Assembly: GCF_900111025.1 (NCBI RefSeq)
Contig: NZ_FOFN01000001.1
Span: 1,240,001 to 1,304,000, forward strand
Direction of reading: 5' to 3'
DNA from: Hyunsoonleella jejuensis
Lineage (GTDB): Bacteria; Bacteroidota; Bacteroidia; Flavobacteriales; Flavobacteriaceae
DNA length: 64,000 nt
The position numbers and the translations under genes are program-made. The notes beneath the pieces were generated by a model. It was not told the DNA's origin and made no database searches. It was given only the letters and a program-made list of their open reading frames with translations. Below, piece by piece: positions 15,233 through 22,799 of this stretch; positions within the stretch are counted from its first letter, which is position 1; each line of letters begins with the position of its first letter.

Positions 15233-15462
15233 GGTAGAGTTTTTGGAAGCGGAACGTGTTTTTATTTGTTATATACCCATGTTGTAGGTAGTTTTTATTT
15301 AAATTCAGTTCCGAAAATGAAAGGTGTTTTTAGATTTCTAAAAAGTTCGATAAAGTTTCGCCGTCATTAGAATAATCAAGATATTTTCCTTGAACCGCTA
15401 TCCCAGAAACCATATAAAATCAAATTAAATCTAACTATTGTGGTCATTCTATGATAATTCAT

Positions 15463-15470
15463 TAAGTTTG
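15463..15470 (+). promoter_or_regulatory. -7 promoter box TAAGTTTG for the BNR-repeat gene
   Basis: Exact TAnnTTTG match with a TTG at 15438-15440, 22 nt upstream, as a possible -33 box. It would give a leader of about 40 nt to ATG 15517. The rest of the 284-nt spacer (15233-15516) holds no gene or strong hairpin that I can see. Confidence 0.55.
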
Positions 15471-15516
15471 AGCTAATCACTTTTTCACAATTCTTTTTTC
15501 ATAAAAAAACCAAACC

Positions 15517-18500
15517 ATGAGAAACCAATTCTTCACATTGCTGCTATATTTCTGTTCAGCTTTTCTTTTTGCTCAAAATGAAACAGTTAAACCTTGGTCA
15601 GACAAAAATTTTGAAGGTCTGAAACTACGAAGTATAGGACCTGCGTTTATGTCTGGTAGAATAGCAGATATTGTTATTCACCCTGCAGATGATAATACTT
15701 GGTATATTGCTGTGGCCTCAGGAGGAGTTTGGAAAACAGTAAATGCTGGAGTCACTTGGAATCCTATATTTGATAAAGAAGGTTCCTTTGCCACTGGCTG
15801 TGTGTCCATTGACCCTAATAATCCTCATGTTGTCTGGGTAGGTACTGGGGAAAATGTCGGTGGCCGTCATTTATCGTTTGGCGATGGAGTATATCGAAGT
15901 GATGATGGAGGAGCGAATTGGAAAAATATGGGTCTGAAAAATTCTAACCATATTTCGAAAATTATTATTCATCCTGAGAATTCGGATGTGATATGGGTAG
16001 CCTCACAAGGTCCGCTTTGGACAAAAGGCGGTGAAAGAGGATTGTATAAATCTATCGATGGTGGAATAACTTGGAAGCGGACTTTAGGAAATTCTGAATG
16101 GACGGGTGTAACCGATATTGTGATTGACCCTCGCAATCCTGACCAAATGTATGCTGCAACTTGGGATAGGCACCGAACTGTAGCTGCCTATATGGGTGGA
16201 GGTCCAGGTACAGGATTGTATCGAAGTTCAGATGGAGGAGATACATGGGAAAAACTAAAAACAGGTTTACCTAAATCTAATATGGGAAAAATTGGTTTAG
16301 CTATTTCTCCTCAGAAGCCCGATGTGTTATACGCTGCTATCGAATTAGACAGACGGAAAGGTGGCATATATCGCTCAATGGATCGTGGCTCAACTTGGAA
16401 AAAAATGTCTGATGCGGTATCCGGTGCAACCGGACCACATTATTATCAAGAGTTATATGCTTCACCGCATCAGTTTGATAGATTGTATTTAATGGATGTG
16501 AGGGTGCAGGTTTCAGAAGATGGTGGGAAAAATTTTCGTCGTATGAAGGAACAACATAAGCACTCTGACAATCATGCTCTGGCTTTCAGAAATGATGATC
16601 CGGATTACTTATTGATGGGGACAGATGGAGGTGTTTACGAATCTTTTGACTTAGCAGAAAATTGGCGTTTTATGGGGAATCTTCCTTTGACTCAATTTTA
16701 TAAAGTGGCGGTAGATGATGCAGAACCTTTTTATAATATCTACGGCGGTACACAAGATAATTCGACTGAGGGCGGCCCTTCTCGCACAGACAATATACAT
16801 GGTATTCAAAATTCAGACTGGAAAGTAGTTTTGGACTGGGATGGACACCAACCAGCTACGGAGCCAGGTAATCCCCATATTATGTACGGACAACGTCAGG
16901 AGGGAACCTTGTCCAGAATTGATATGATTACTGGTGAGGTGATGGACATTCAACCGCAACCTGGAGCAGACGAAGATTATGAACGCTATAATTGGGACGC
17001 CCCAATTTTGGTGAGTCCTCATGCACCGGAACGAATTTTTCATGCATCACAAAGACTTTGGGTATCTGATAATCGTGGCGATGACTGGCGTATTCTATCA
17101 GGAGATTTAACTCGTGACCAAAATCGTTTAGAATTACCGATTATGGGAAAACAACAAAGTTGGGATAATGCATGGGACTTGAACGCCATGTCCAATTATA
17201 ACACGATTACTTCTATCGCCCAATCACCACTTGATGAAAATCTAATATACATCGGTACCGATGATGGGTTGATACAAGTGACAGAAGATTATGGGAATAC
17301 TTGGCGAAAAATAGAAGTTAGTGTCATAAAAGGGATGCCAAAGACACCTTATATCAACGACATCAAAGCAGATTTACATGATGCGAATACAGTTTATATA
17401 GCGATGGATAATCACAAGTATGGCGATTACCAACCTTACATTTTAAAAAGTATGGATCGGGGTAAAACTTGGAAACCTATTCAAAATAATTTACCTAAAA
17501 GGAACTTAGTTTGGCGTCTTGTCCAAGACCATGAAAAAAAAGATTTGTGGTTTGCAGGAACTGAATTTGGTATTTATTTTTCTCCCAATGCTGGTGATAA
17601 ATGGATAAAACTCCAAGGTGGTGTTCCAACCATATCGTTTCGAGACTTGGCGATTCAGCGGCGAGAAAATGATCTGGTTGCGGCTTCATTTGGACGAAGT
17701 TTTTATGTTTTTGATGATATAAGTGTGTTAAGAGAAGTAAATGATGAAGTTTTGAAAAACGAGGCTACTTTGTTTTCTACCCGAAAAGCATGGTGGTATA
17801 TTCCGCGTGGACATCTAGGTTTTGAAGGAAAAAAAGGAGATCAAGGGGCAAACCATTTTGTGGCGGACAATCCTCCTTTTGGAGCAGTGTTTACCTACTA
17901 TTTGAAAGATGACTTAAAAACAAAAAAAGAAATTCGAGCCACACAAGAAAAGAAAAATAAAGACAACATTGCTTTCCCAGGTTGGCAAGCCTTAGAAGGA
18001 GAACGCATGGAAAGTGAACCCAAAATTTGGCTAGAAGTCAAGGATTCTAATGGTACTGTTGTTAGACGTGTAAATGGTTCATCAAAGAAGGGCTTTCATC
18101 GCGTAGCTTGGGACTTGAGATATCCTTCACCAAACGCGATTTCCATGATAGAACCTCCAACACCCATGTGGGACGATAGACCAAAAGCTTTGATGGCTGC
18201 ACCAGGAACATATTCCGCTTCGCTTTTTCAACAAGTGGATGGAGTGGTAAAAGCCTTGTCCCAACCTATAGAATTTGAGGTTGTGCCTTTACGAAAAGGT
18301 GCAATGGAAGGTGCACCGCATTCAGAAGTGGCTGCTTTTTGGAGACAATATGAAGATGCAGTGCGTTCGCATTCTGCTATTCAAATGAGTTTAGCGAATT
18401 CTTTGATACGTGCAGAACGCATGAAAAAAGTATTGAGTCATTCGCCTACAGCAGCAGGTAGTTTTGATAATCGATTGGCAGAAGTACGAATGGAACTTTT

Positions 18501-18783
18501 GAAAATTGACCAAGATTTAAATGGTGAAAAATCCAAAGTAGAACCGGGAGAAAAAACGAAGCCAACTGTCGTTGGTAGATTATTTTCTTTACAAATTGGA
18601 ATTGACCATTCAACGTATGGTCCTACGACAAATCATAAAAACGCTTTACATCTGATTAATGGGCAATTGAGTTCATCACAGTCGCAATTGGAAATGAGTC
18701 AAGGGAAATTATCGCAGTTGGCAAAGGATTTGGTTAAGGCAGGCGCACCATGGATGGAAGGCGAAGCGCTGCCAAAGCATTGA
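15517..18783 (+). CDS. Secreted WD40/YVTN/BNR-like repeat protein (sortilin-like beta-propeller)
   Basis: A 1088-residue protein with a signal peptide ending near residue 20 (FLFAQ). At least eight Asp-box motifs of the S-x-D-x-G-x-x-W type are seen: YRSDDGGANW, YKSIDGGITW, YRSSDGGDTW, YRSMDRGSTW, VSEDGGKNF, VTEDYGNTW, LKSMDRGKTW and a degenerate one. They indicate one or two large beta-propellers over about 30-740. The C-terminal 300 residues are a separate region. Databases often call such proteins glycosyl hydrolases, but I see no catalytic residues to support that. Probably exported or surface-bound, role unknown. By eye its GC content is higher than its neighbours, hinting at transfer. 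Confidence 0.88.
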   Translation: MRNQFFTLLLYFCSAFLFAQNETVKPWSDKNFEGLKLRSIGPAFMSGRIADIVIHPADDNTWYIAVASGGVWKTVNAGVTWNPIFDKEGSFATGCVSIDPNNPHVVWVGTGENVGGRHLSFGDGVYRSDDGGANWKNMGLKNSNHISKIIIHPENSDVIWVASQGPLWTKGGERGLYKSIDGGITWKRTLGNSEWTGVTDIVIDPRNPDQMYAATWDRHRTVAAYMGGGPGTGLYRSSDGGDTWEKLKTGLPKSNMGKIGLAISPQKPDVLYAAIELDRRKGGIYRSMDRGSTWKKMSDAVSGATGPHYYQELYASPHQFDRLYLMDVRVQVSEDGGKNFRRMKEQHKHSDNHALAFRNDDPDYLLMGTDGGVYESFDLAENWRFMGNLPLTQFYKVAVDDAEPFYNIYGGTQDNSTEGGPSRTDNIHGIQNSDWKVVLDWDGHQPATEPGNPHIMYGQRQEGTLSRIDMITGEVMDIQPQPGADEDYERYNWDAPILVSPHAPERIFHASQRLWVSDNRGDDWRILSGDLTRDQNRLELPIMGKQQSWDNAWDLNAMSNYNTITSIAQSPLDENLIYIGTDDGLIQVTEDYGNTWRKIEVSVIKGMPKTPYINDIKADLHDANTVYIAMDNHKYGDYQPYILKSMDRGKTWKPIQNNLPKRNLVWRLVQDHEKKDLWFAGTEFGIYFSPNAGDKWIKLQGGVPTISFRDLAIQRRENDLVAASFGRSFYVFDDISVLREVNDEVLKNEATLFSTRKAWWYIPRGHLGFEGKKGDQGANHFVADNPPFGAVFTYYLKDDLKTKKEIRATQEKKNKDNIAFPGWQALEGERMESEPKIWLEVKDSNGTVVRRVNGSSKKGFHRVAWDLRYPSPNAISMIEPPTPMWDDRPKALMAAPGTYSASLFQQVDGVVKALSQPIEFEVVPLRKGAMEGAPHSEVAAFWRQYEDAVRSHSAIQMSLANSLIRAERMKKVLSHSPTAAGSFDNRLAEVRMELLKIDQDLNGEKSKVEPGEKTKPTVVGRLFSLQIGIDHSTYGPTTNHKNALHLINGQLSSSQSQLEMSQGKLSQLAKDLVKAGAPWMEGEALPKH

Positions 18784-18982
18784 TGGTTTTTCTTATTCAG
18801 AAACCTAAGTGGCTTAAATGGAGTCGGTCAACTTTTTTTAAGTGGATTTTTGTGTAATTATTGCCAACTCGTTATATAGTAACTTTTATCACTCATATTC
18901 CGTAAATATATCATGATATGGTAAGTTTTTTGTCACTGTTATACCATAAAGATAATTTTTTTATTTGTAAGAAAAAACTAAA

Positions 18983-19008
18983 AACTCCAATAGATTTCTA
19001 TTGGAGTT
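18983..19008 (-). terminator. Intrinsic terminator after msrA
   Basis: AACTCCAATAGA (18983-18994) and TCTATTGGAGTT (18997-19008) form a 12-bp inverted repeat. On the minus strand it is followed by TTTAGTTTTTTC, fitting termination of msrA; the plus side is less T-rich. The gap 18784-18982 before it shows no gene. Confidence 0.8.
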
Positions 19009-19040
19009 GTTAATTATTTTATTTTTAAAATCAATTTTAC

Positions 19041-19700
19041 TTAATGATTTTCCTTCAATAATTCCTTAGGAAATTGAGCTTGAAAGCGCTTTAATCTTGG
19101 GATAGAGACATTGCGTATATAACCATTATTTGGATGTAAACGCTCGTAGTTTTGATGGTAATCTTCAGCTACCCAAAACTTTTGAAAAGGATAGACTTCG
19201 GCGGCGATTTTAGCGTCTAGTTGTTTTGCCAAAGCTTGCTTTTTCTCTAAAATGATGTTCTTTTGCTCCTCATTTTGATAAAAAATAATGGAGCGGTATT
19301 GCGAGCCTTTATCTGGCCCTTGTCCGTTTACCTGTGTTGGGTTTTGCGATGCGAAATAAGCGTCAACAAGCGTTGAAAAGCTCACCACTTTTGGGTCGTA
19401 AATAACTTCTACGGCTTCGGCGTGTCCTGTACGGCCTGTGTTGCTGGCTTCATATGTTGGATTGTCGGTATAACCGCCAGAGTAGCCATTAATCACCTCG
19501 TCTACGCCTTTTATGCTTTCGTAAACTGCTTCTACACACCAAAAGCAACCGCTTGCAAAATACGCCTTTGCTTTTCCGTTTTCTAATGGTACTTCAACTG
19601 GTGTTGCGTTGATTACTTTTTGTTGCTTTTCGTTGTTTTGTGCTGCGTTTTGACAACTAAATAATAGCGCTAAGGCTAAAATGGTGAATAGGTTTCTCAT
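19041..19700 (-). CDS. msrA: Peptide-methionine (S)-S-oxide reductase, lipoprotein form
   Basis: A 219-residue protein from ATG 19700. The N-terminus is a lipoprotein signal with lipobox LLFSC (Cys16), so it is probably anchored in the envelope. The MsrA domain follows: GCFWC at 51-55 with nucleophile Cys52, GYSGGYTDNPTYE, GHAEAVEV, and the late segment EDYHQNY. It reduces methionine-S-sulfoxide in proteins exported to the periplasm. The frame is open further upstream to 19805, but that extension would bury the lipoprotein signal, so 19700 is used. Its own terminator follows. It appears monocistronic. Confidence 0.95.
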   Translation of the reverse strand: MRNLFTILALALLFSCQNAAQNNEKQQKVINATPVEVPLENGKAKAYFASGCFWCVEAVYESIKGVDEVINGYSGGYTDNPTYEASNTGRTGHAEAVEVIYDPKVVSFSTLVDAYFASQNPTQVNGQGPDKGSQYRSIIFYQNEEQKNIILEKKQALAKQLDAKIAAEVYPFQKFWVAEDYHQNYERLHPNNGYIRNVSIPRLKRFQAQFPKELLKENH

Positions 19701-19814
19701 TGTTTTTTCTTTTTCTAATAGACGTATAAAAATACAAAACCTTAAATGAGAAAATGTGAAAGTTGTTTTAAATATTGGTTTTACTTTGTTTTCAACTGCG
19801 TTCAAATTTTACAA

Positions 19815-19844
19815 ATAAAAAAAGCCCTCAAATTTTGAAGGCTC
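19815..19844 (-). terminator. Intrinsic terminator after the zinc-ribbon-like gene
   Basis: On the minus strand, an imperfect stem beginning GAGCCTTCAAAA and closing with TTTGAGGGCT is followed by seven T residues. It lies 24 nt after the stop of the gene at 19868 and is the end of the Nif3/zinc-ribbon operon. Confidence 0.8.
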
Positions 19845-19867
19845 TTAATTTTATTTGTGGAAATGGA

Positions 19868-20647
19868 TTATATTTTAGAAAATAACTTTTCCATTTTTGC
19901 TTTTTGTTCTTCAGCTAATGCGGCATCTACTAATATTCTTCCACTATGCTCGTCTGTAATTACTTTTTTACGAGAAGCTATTTCTACCTGAACTTGAGGT
20001 GGAATTGTAAAGAAAGAACCACCCGAAGCACCTCTTTCGATAGGCACTACTGCTAAGCCATTTTTTACATTCTTGCGAATTCTGTCGTAAGCAGCAACTA
20101 AACGCTCTTCTATCTGAGTTTTGTACTCCTCTGACTTGGCAATTAAAGCTTGCTCTTCTTTTTCAGTTTCTGCTAAAATAGCATCTAACTCACCTTTTTT
20201 GTGCTTTAAATGTGTTTCGCGCTCTTTTAACTGATCTTTTGTAGCAGAAATTACTTCTTTCTTTTGCTCAATTTGTGCCTTAAATTCTTTGATGTGTTTT
20301 TCGGCTAACTGAATTTCTAGTTCCTGAAATTCTATTTCTTTAGAAAGTGAGTTGAATTCTCTGTTATTTCTAACATTTTTTTGTTGCTCACCGTATTTTT
20401 TAATAAGTGCCTTAGACTCTTCTATAAGGTTTTTTCTAGAGGAAATATCGTTGTCTATTACCGCTAAATCGTTTACTAATTTGTCTAATCTTATATTTAA
20501 TCCGGCAACTTCGTCTTCTAAATCTCTCACTTCTAAAGGCAATTCTCCGCGTACATTTCTTATTTCGTCAATGCGAGAATCTATAAGTTGTAAATCGTAA
20601 AGAGCTCTTAAACGCTCTTCTACAGTAACTTCTTTCTTTTTAGCCAT
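19868..20647 (-). CDS. Coiled-coil protein with degenerate C4 zinc-ribbon domain (DUF164/CdsZ-like)
   Basis: A 259-residue protein. Residues about 10-190 are charged heptad-rich coiled coil, and the last 60 resemble the C4 zinc-ribbon domain of the CdsZ/HP0958 family (GGSFFTIPPQ and SGRILVD). All four expected cysteines are absent: the usual CGGC is SGGS and the later CxxC position reads EHSG. The domain cannot bind zinc as in relatives, although its surrounding residues are well kept, so the fold may be retained. The ATG lies 3 nt after the Nif3 stop, so the two are cotranscribed, an arrangement also known in other bacteria. Role unknown. Confidence 0.83.
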   Translation of the reverse strand: MAKKKEVTVEERLRALYDLQLIDSRIDEIRNVRGELPLEVRDLEDEVAGLNIRLDKLVNDLAVIDNDISSRKNLIEESKALIKKYGEQQKNVRNNREFNSLSKEIEFQELEIQLAEKHIKEFKAQIEQKKEVISATKDQLKERETHLKHKKGELDAILAETEKEEQALIAKSEEYKTQIEERLVAAYDRIRKNVKNGLAVVPIERGASGGSFFTIPPQVQVEIASRKKVITDEHSGRILVDAALAEEQKAKMEKLFSKI

Positions 20648-20650
20648 ACT

Positions 20651-21745
20651 TTAAAAATACTTAACAGGATTGGTATTTGTCTTTGATAAAATGATTGCAA
20701 AATTAGTAATTTTTTTCGTAAGATACTCTACTAAAAGATTTTTTGTGAATTGTTCACTTTCATAATGCCCAATGTCGGCTAAAAGAATGCTATTTTCGGC
20801 TGCGAAAAAGTCGTGATATTTCAAATCGGCAGTCACAAAGGCATCAGCTCCCGCAGCTTTAGCACTAGTAATTGCAAAGCTCCCCGAGCCTCCTAAAACT
20901 GCTACTTTTTTAATGGTTTTGTTTAAAAATGTAGAATGACGAATACAGCCAGTTTTCATTGTAGTTTTAAGCTTGTTGAGAAAATCTGTTTCCGATAGCG
21001 GTGTTGACAAATCACCTATCATTCCCATACCTATATGTTGGTTTTTATTTTCTATGGTAACCACCTCATACGCTACTTCTTCATAAGAATGGCTATCGAA
21101 CAACGTTTTTAAAACCCGTGATTCTAAGTGTTTAGGGAAAGTAATAGTAATTTTAGTTTCAGCTTCAGTATGCGTTGTGCCTTTTTTTCCAAGGCTTGGG
21201 TTAGAAGCTTCGTTGCCTTTAAACGTGCCGAAACCGTCTACGTTAAAACTGCAATTATCGTAATTACCAATGCTACCTGCGCCAACATTAAATAGAGCGA
21301 CGCGCAATGCCTCTGCTTCATTTTTAGGCACATAAGTTGTTAGTTTTTTTATGGTATCGTTTTGTGGTATTAATATTTGTTTGTTTTGTAATTCCAATTG
21401 ATTACAAATCATAGTATTCACACCGTTAAATGCATTGTCTAGTGCGGTGTGCATACTATAAATAGCAATATTGTGTTGTATAGCTTTCATTACAACACGC
21501 TCCACATATGTTTTGCCATTAAGTTTTTTTAAACCTTTAAAAATTATGGGATGAAAACTTACAATAAGGTTACAATTTTCTGCTATAGCTTCATCTACAA
21601 CAGTTTCCAATGTGTCAAGTGTTACTAAAACTCCAGTCAATTCAGTGTTTTTATTACCTACTAAAAGACCAACATTGTCAAAGTCTTCGGCATAAGATAA
21701 TGGCGCCAAAGTTTCTAAATGATTTATAACATCTTGTACAATCAT
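20651..21745 (-). CDS. Nif3-like dinuclear metal centre hexameric protein
   Basis: A 364-residue NIF3/DUF34 protein. Metal-site residues are visible in SFHPIIFKG (His65), MHTALDNA (His99, Asp103) and the C-terminal DIGHYESEQ (His and Glu). The 130-residue insertion between the two halves (about 130-235), with GNYDNCSF, is the CutA-like middle domain found in the longer family members. The family binds two metal ions and forms hexamers; its activity remains uncertain, and a GTP cyclohydrolase-like label in databases is not supported by sequence here. It starts an operon with the coiled-coil gene and is divergent from lpxK. Confidence 0.92.
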   Translation of the reverse strand: MIVQDVINHLETLAPLSYAEDFDNVGLLVGNKNTELTGVLVTLDTLETVVDEAIAENCNLIVSFHPIIFKGLKKLNGKTYVERVVMKAIQHNIAIYSMHTALDNAFNGVNTMICNQLELQNKQILIPQNDTIKKLTTYVPKNEAEALRVALFNVGAGSIGNYDNCSFNVDGFGTFKGNEASNPSLGKKGTTHTEAETKITITFPKHLESRVLKTLFDSHSYEEVAYEVVTIENKNQHIGMGMIGDLSTPLSETDFLNKLKTTMKTGCIRHSTFLNKTIKKVAVLGGSGSFAITSAKAAGADAFVTADLKYHDFFAAENSILLADIGHYESEQFTKNLLVEYLTKKITNFAIILSKTNTNPVKYF

Positions 21746-21762
21746 AATTTATTTATTTGCTT

Positions 21763-21770
21763 CAAAGATA
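21763..21770 (-). promoter_or_regulatory. -7 promoter box TATCTTTG for the Nif3 operon
   Basis: On the minus strand TATCTTTG runs 21770 to 21763, exact TAnnTTTG, 17 nt before the ATG at 21745. The same spacer must also drive lpxK on the plus strand, where only a weak TACATTCG is seen. Confidence 0.6.
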
Positions 21771-21791
21771 AAATATTATACATTCGCTTAA

Positions 21792-22799
21792 ATGAAGCTG
21801 CTTAGAAAAATATTATTTCCCATAGTACCCATTTATTATCTGGTTACTTGGTTACGAAATAAGCTATACGATTTAGGTATGAAACTATCAACTTCTTTTG
21901 ATGCGCCAGTAATTTGTGTAGGCAATTTAAGCGTTGGTGGAACTGGCAAAACGCCAATGATTGAATATTTAATTTCACTTCTAAAGGATGATTACAAGGT
22001 AGCAACCTTAAGTAGGGGCTACAAGCGCGAAACAAAGGGGTTTCAATTAGCAGAAAAAACAACTGCTATGGAAGCTATAGGTGACGAGCCATTTCAATTC
22101 CATAATAAGTTTGGGGGGTCTATTCGTGTTGCTGTTGATGGCAATCGTACTAATGGGATTAAACGTTTATTGCGTCTTGAACACGCTCCTGAGGTTATTT
22201 TGCTTGATGACGCATTTCAACACAGAAAAGTAAAGGCGGGCTTTAACGTTATGCTCACCACCTATAACCATCCTTTTTTTAAGGATATAGTTTTGCCAAC
22301 TGGCAATTTGAGGGAGCCAAGAAAAGGTTACAAAAGAGCAGATATTATTATCGTTACCAAATGCCCAAACCATTTAAGTGATGTTGAAAAAGCAACATTT
22401 ATTAAATGTATAAGGCCATTAAAAAAACAACATGTTTTTTTTAGCTCTATTGCGTATTCCAATGAAGTAGTATCTAAAACATCAAAAGTAGATTTATCTC
22501 ATTTTAACGATTTTACTTTGGTGACAGGTATTGCCAATGCAACACCTTTAGTTGATTTTTTAAACTCTAAACACTTAAAGTTTAAGCACCTAAATTTCAA
22601 AGATCATCATGATTTTTCTCAGGAAGATATTTCTAAATTAGAATCTCTTAAGACCATACTCACTACGGAAAAAGATTTTATGCGTTTGCAGCGTTATAAA
22701 TCTTTAGAGGACAAGTTGTTTTATTTGCCGATAACAATAAAAATTTCTGAAAGTGAGACGTTTAACGATTTAGTACACTCCTTTGTGAAATCATTTTAA
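21792..22799 (+). CDS. lpxK: Tetraacyldisaccharide 4'-kinase
   Basis: A 335-residue inner-membrane-associated kinase that adds the 4'-phosphate to the lipid A precursor. The N-terminal hydrophobic helix (about 8-22) and the Walker A GNLSVGGTGKT (44-54) placed early in the chain are diagnostic; LSRGYKR and VILLDDAFQHRKV (Walker B-like DDAFQH) complete the LpxK signature. The sequence shows that this organism makes phosphorylated lipid A. The last four bases overlap the end of the convergent histidine-kinase gene, so the two transcripts must run into each other. Confidence 0.95.
   Translation: MKLLRKILFPIVPIYYLVTWLRNKLYDLGMKLSTSFDAPVICVGNLSVGGTGKTPMIEYLISLLKDDYKVATLSRGYKRETKGFQLAEKTTAMEAIGDEPFQFHNKFGGSIRVAVDGNRTNGIKRLLRLEHAPEVILLDDAFQHRKVKAGFNVMLTTYNHPFFKDIVLPTGNLREPRKGYKRADIIIVTKCPNHLSDVEKATFIKCIRPLKKQHVFFSSIAYSNEVVSKTSKVDLSHFNDFTLVTGIANATPLVDFLNSKHLKFKHLNFKDHHDFSQEDISKLESLKTILTTEKDFMRLQRYKSLEDKLFYLPITIKISESETFNDLVHSFVKSF

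Noticed and set aside
15517-18783. Label of the BNR-repeat protein as a glycosyl hydrolase
   Set aside because: Asp-box repeats alone do not show catalysis; no glycosidase active-site pattern was recognised.
19701-19805. N-terminal extension of MsrA
   Set aside because: It would bury a proper lipoprotein signal and lipobox that begin at the ATG 19700.
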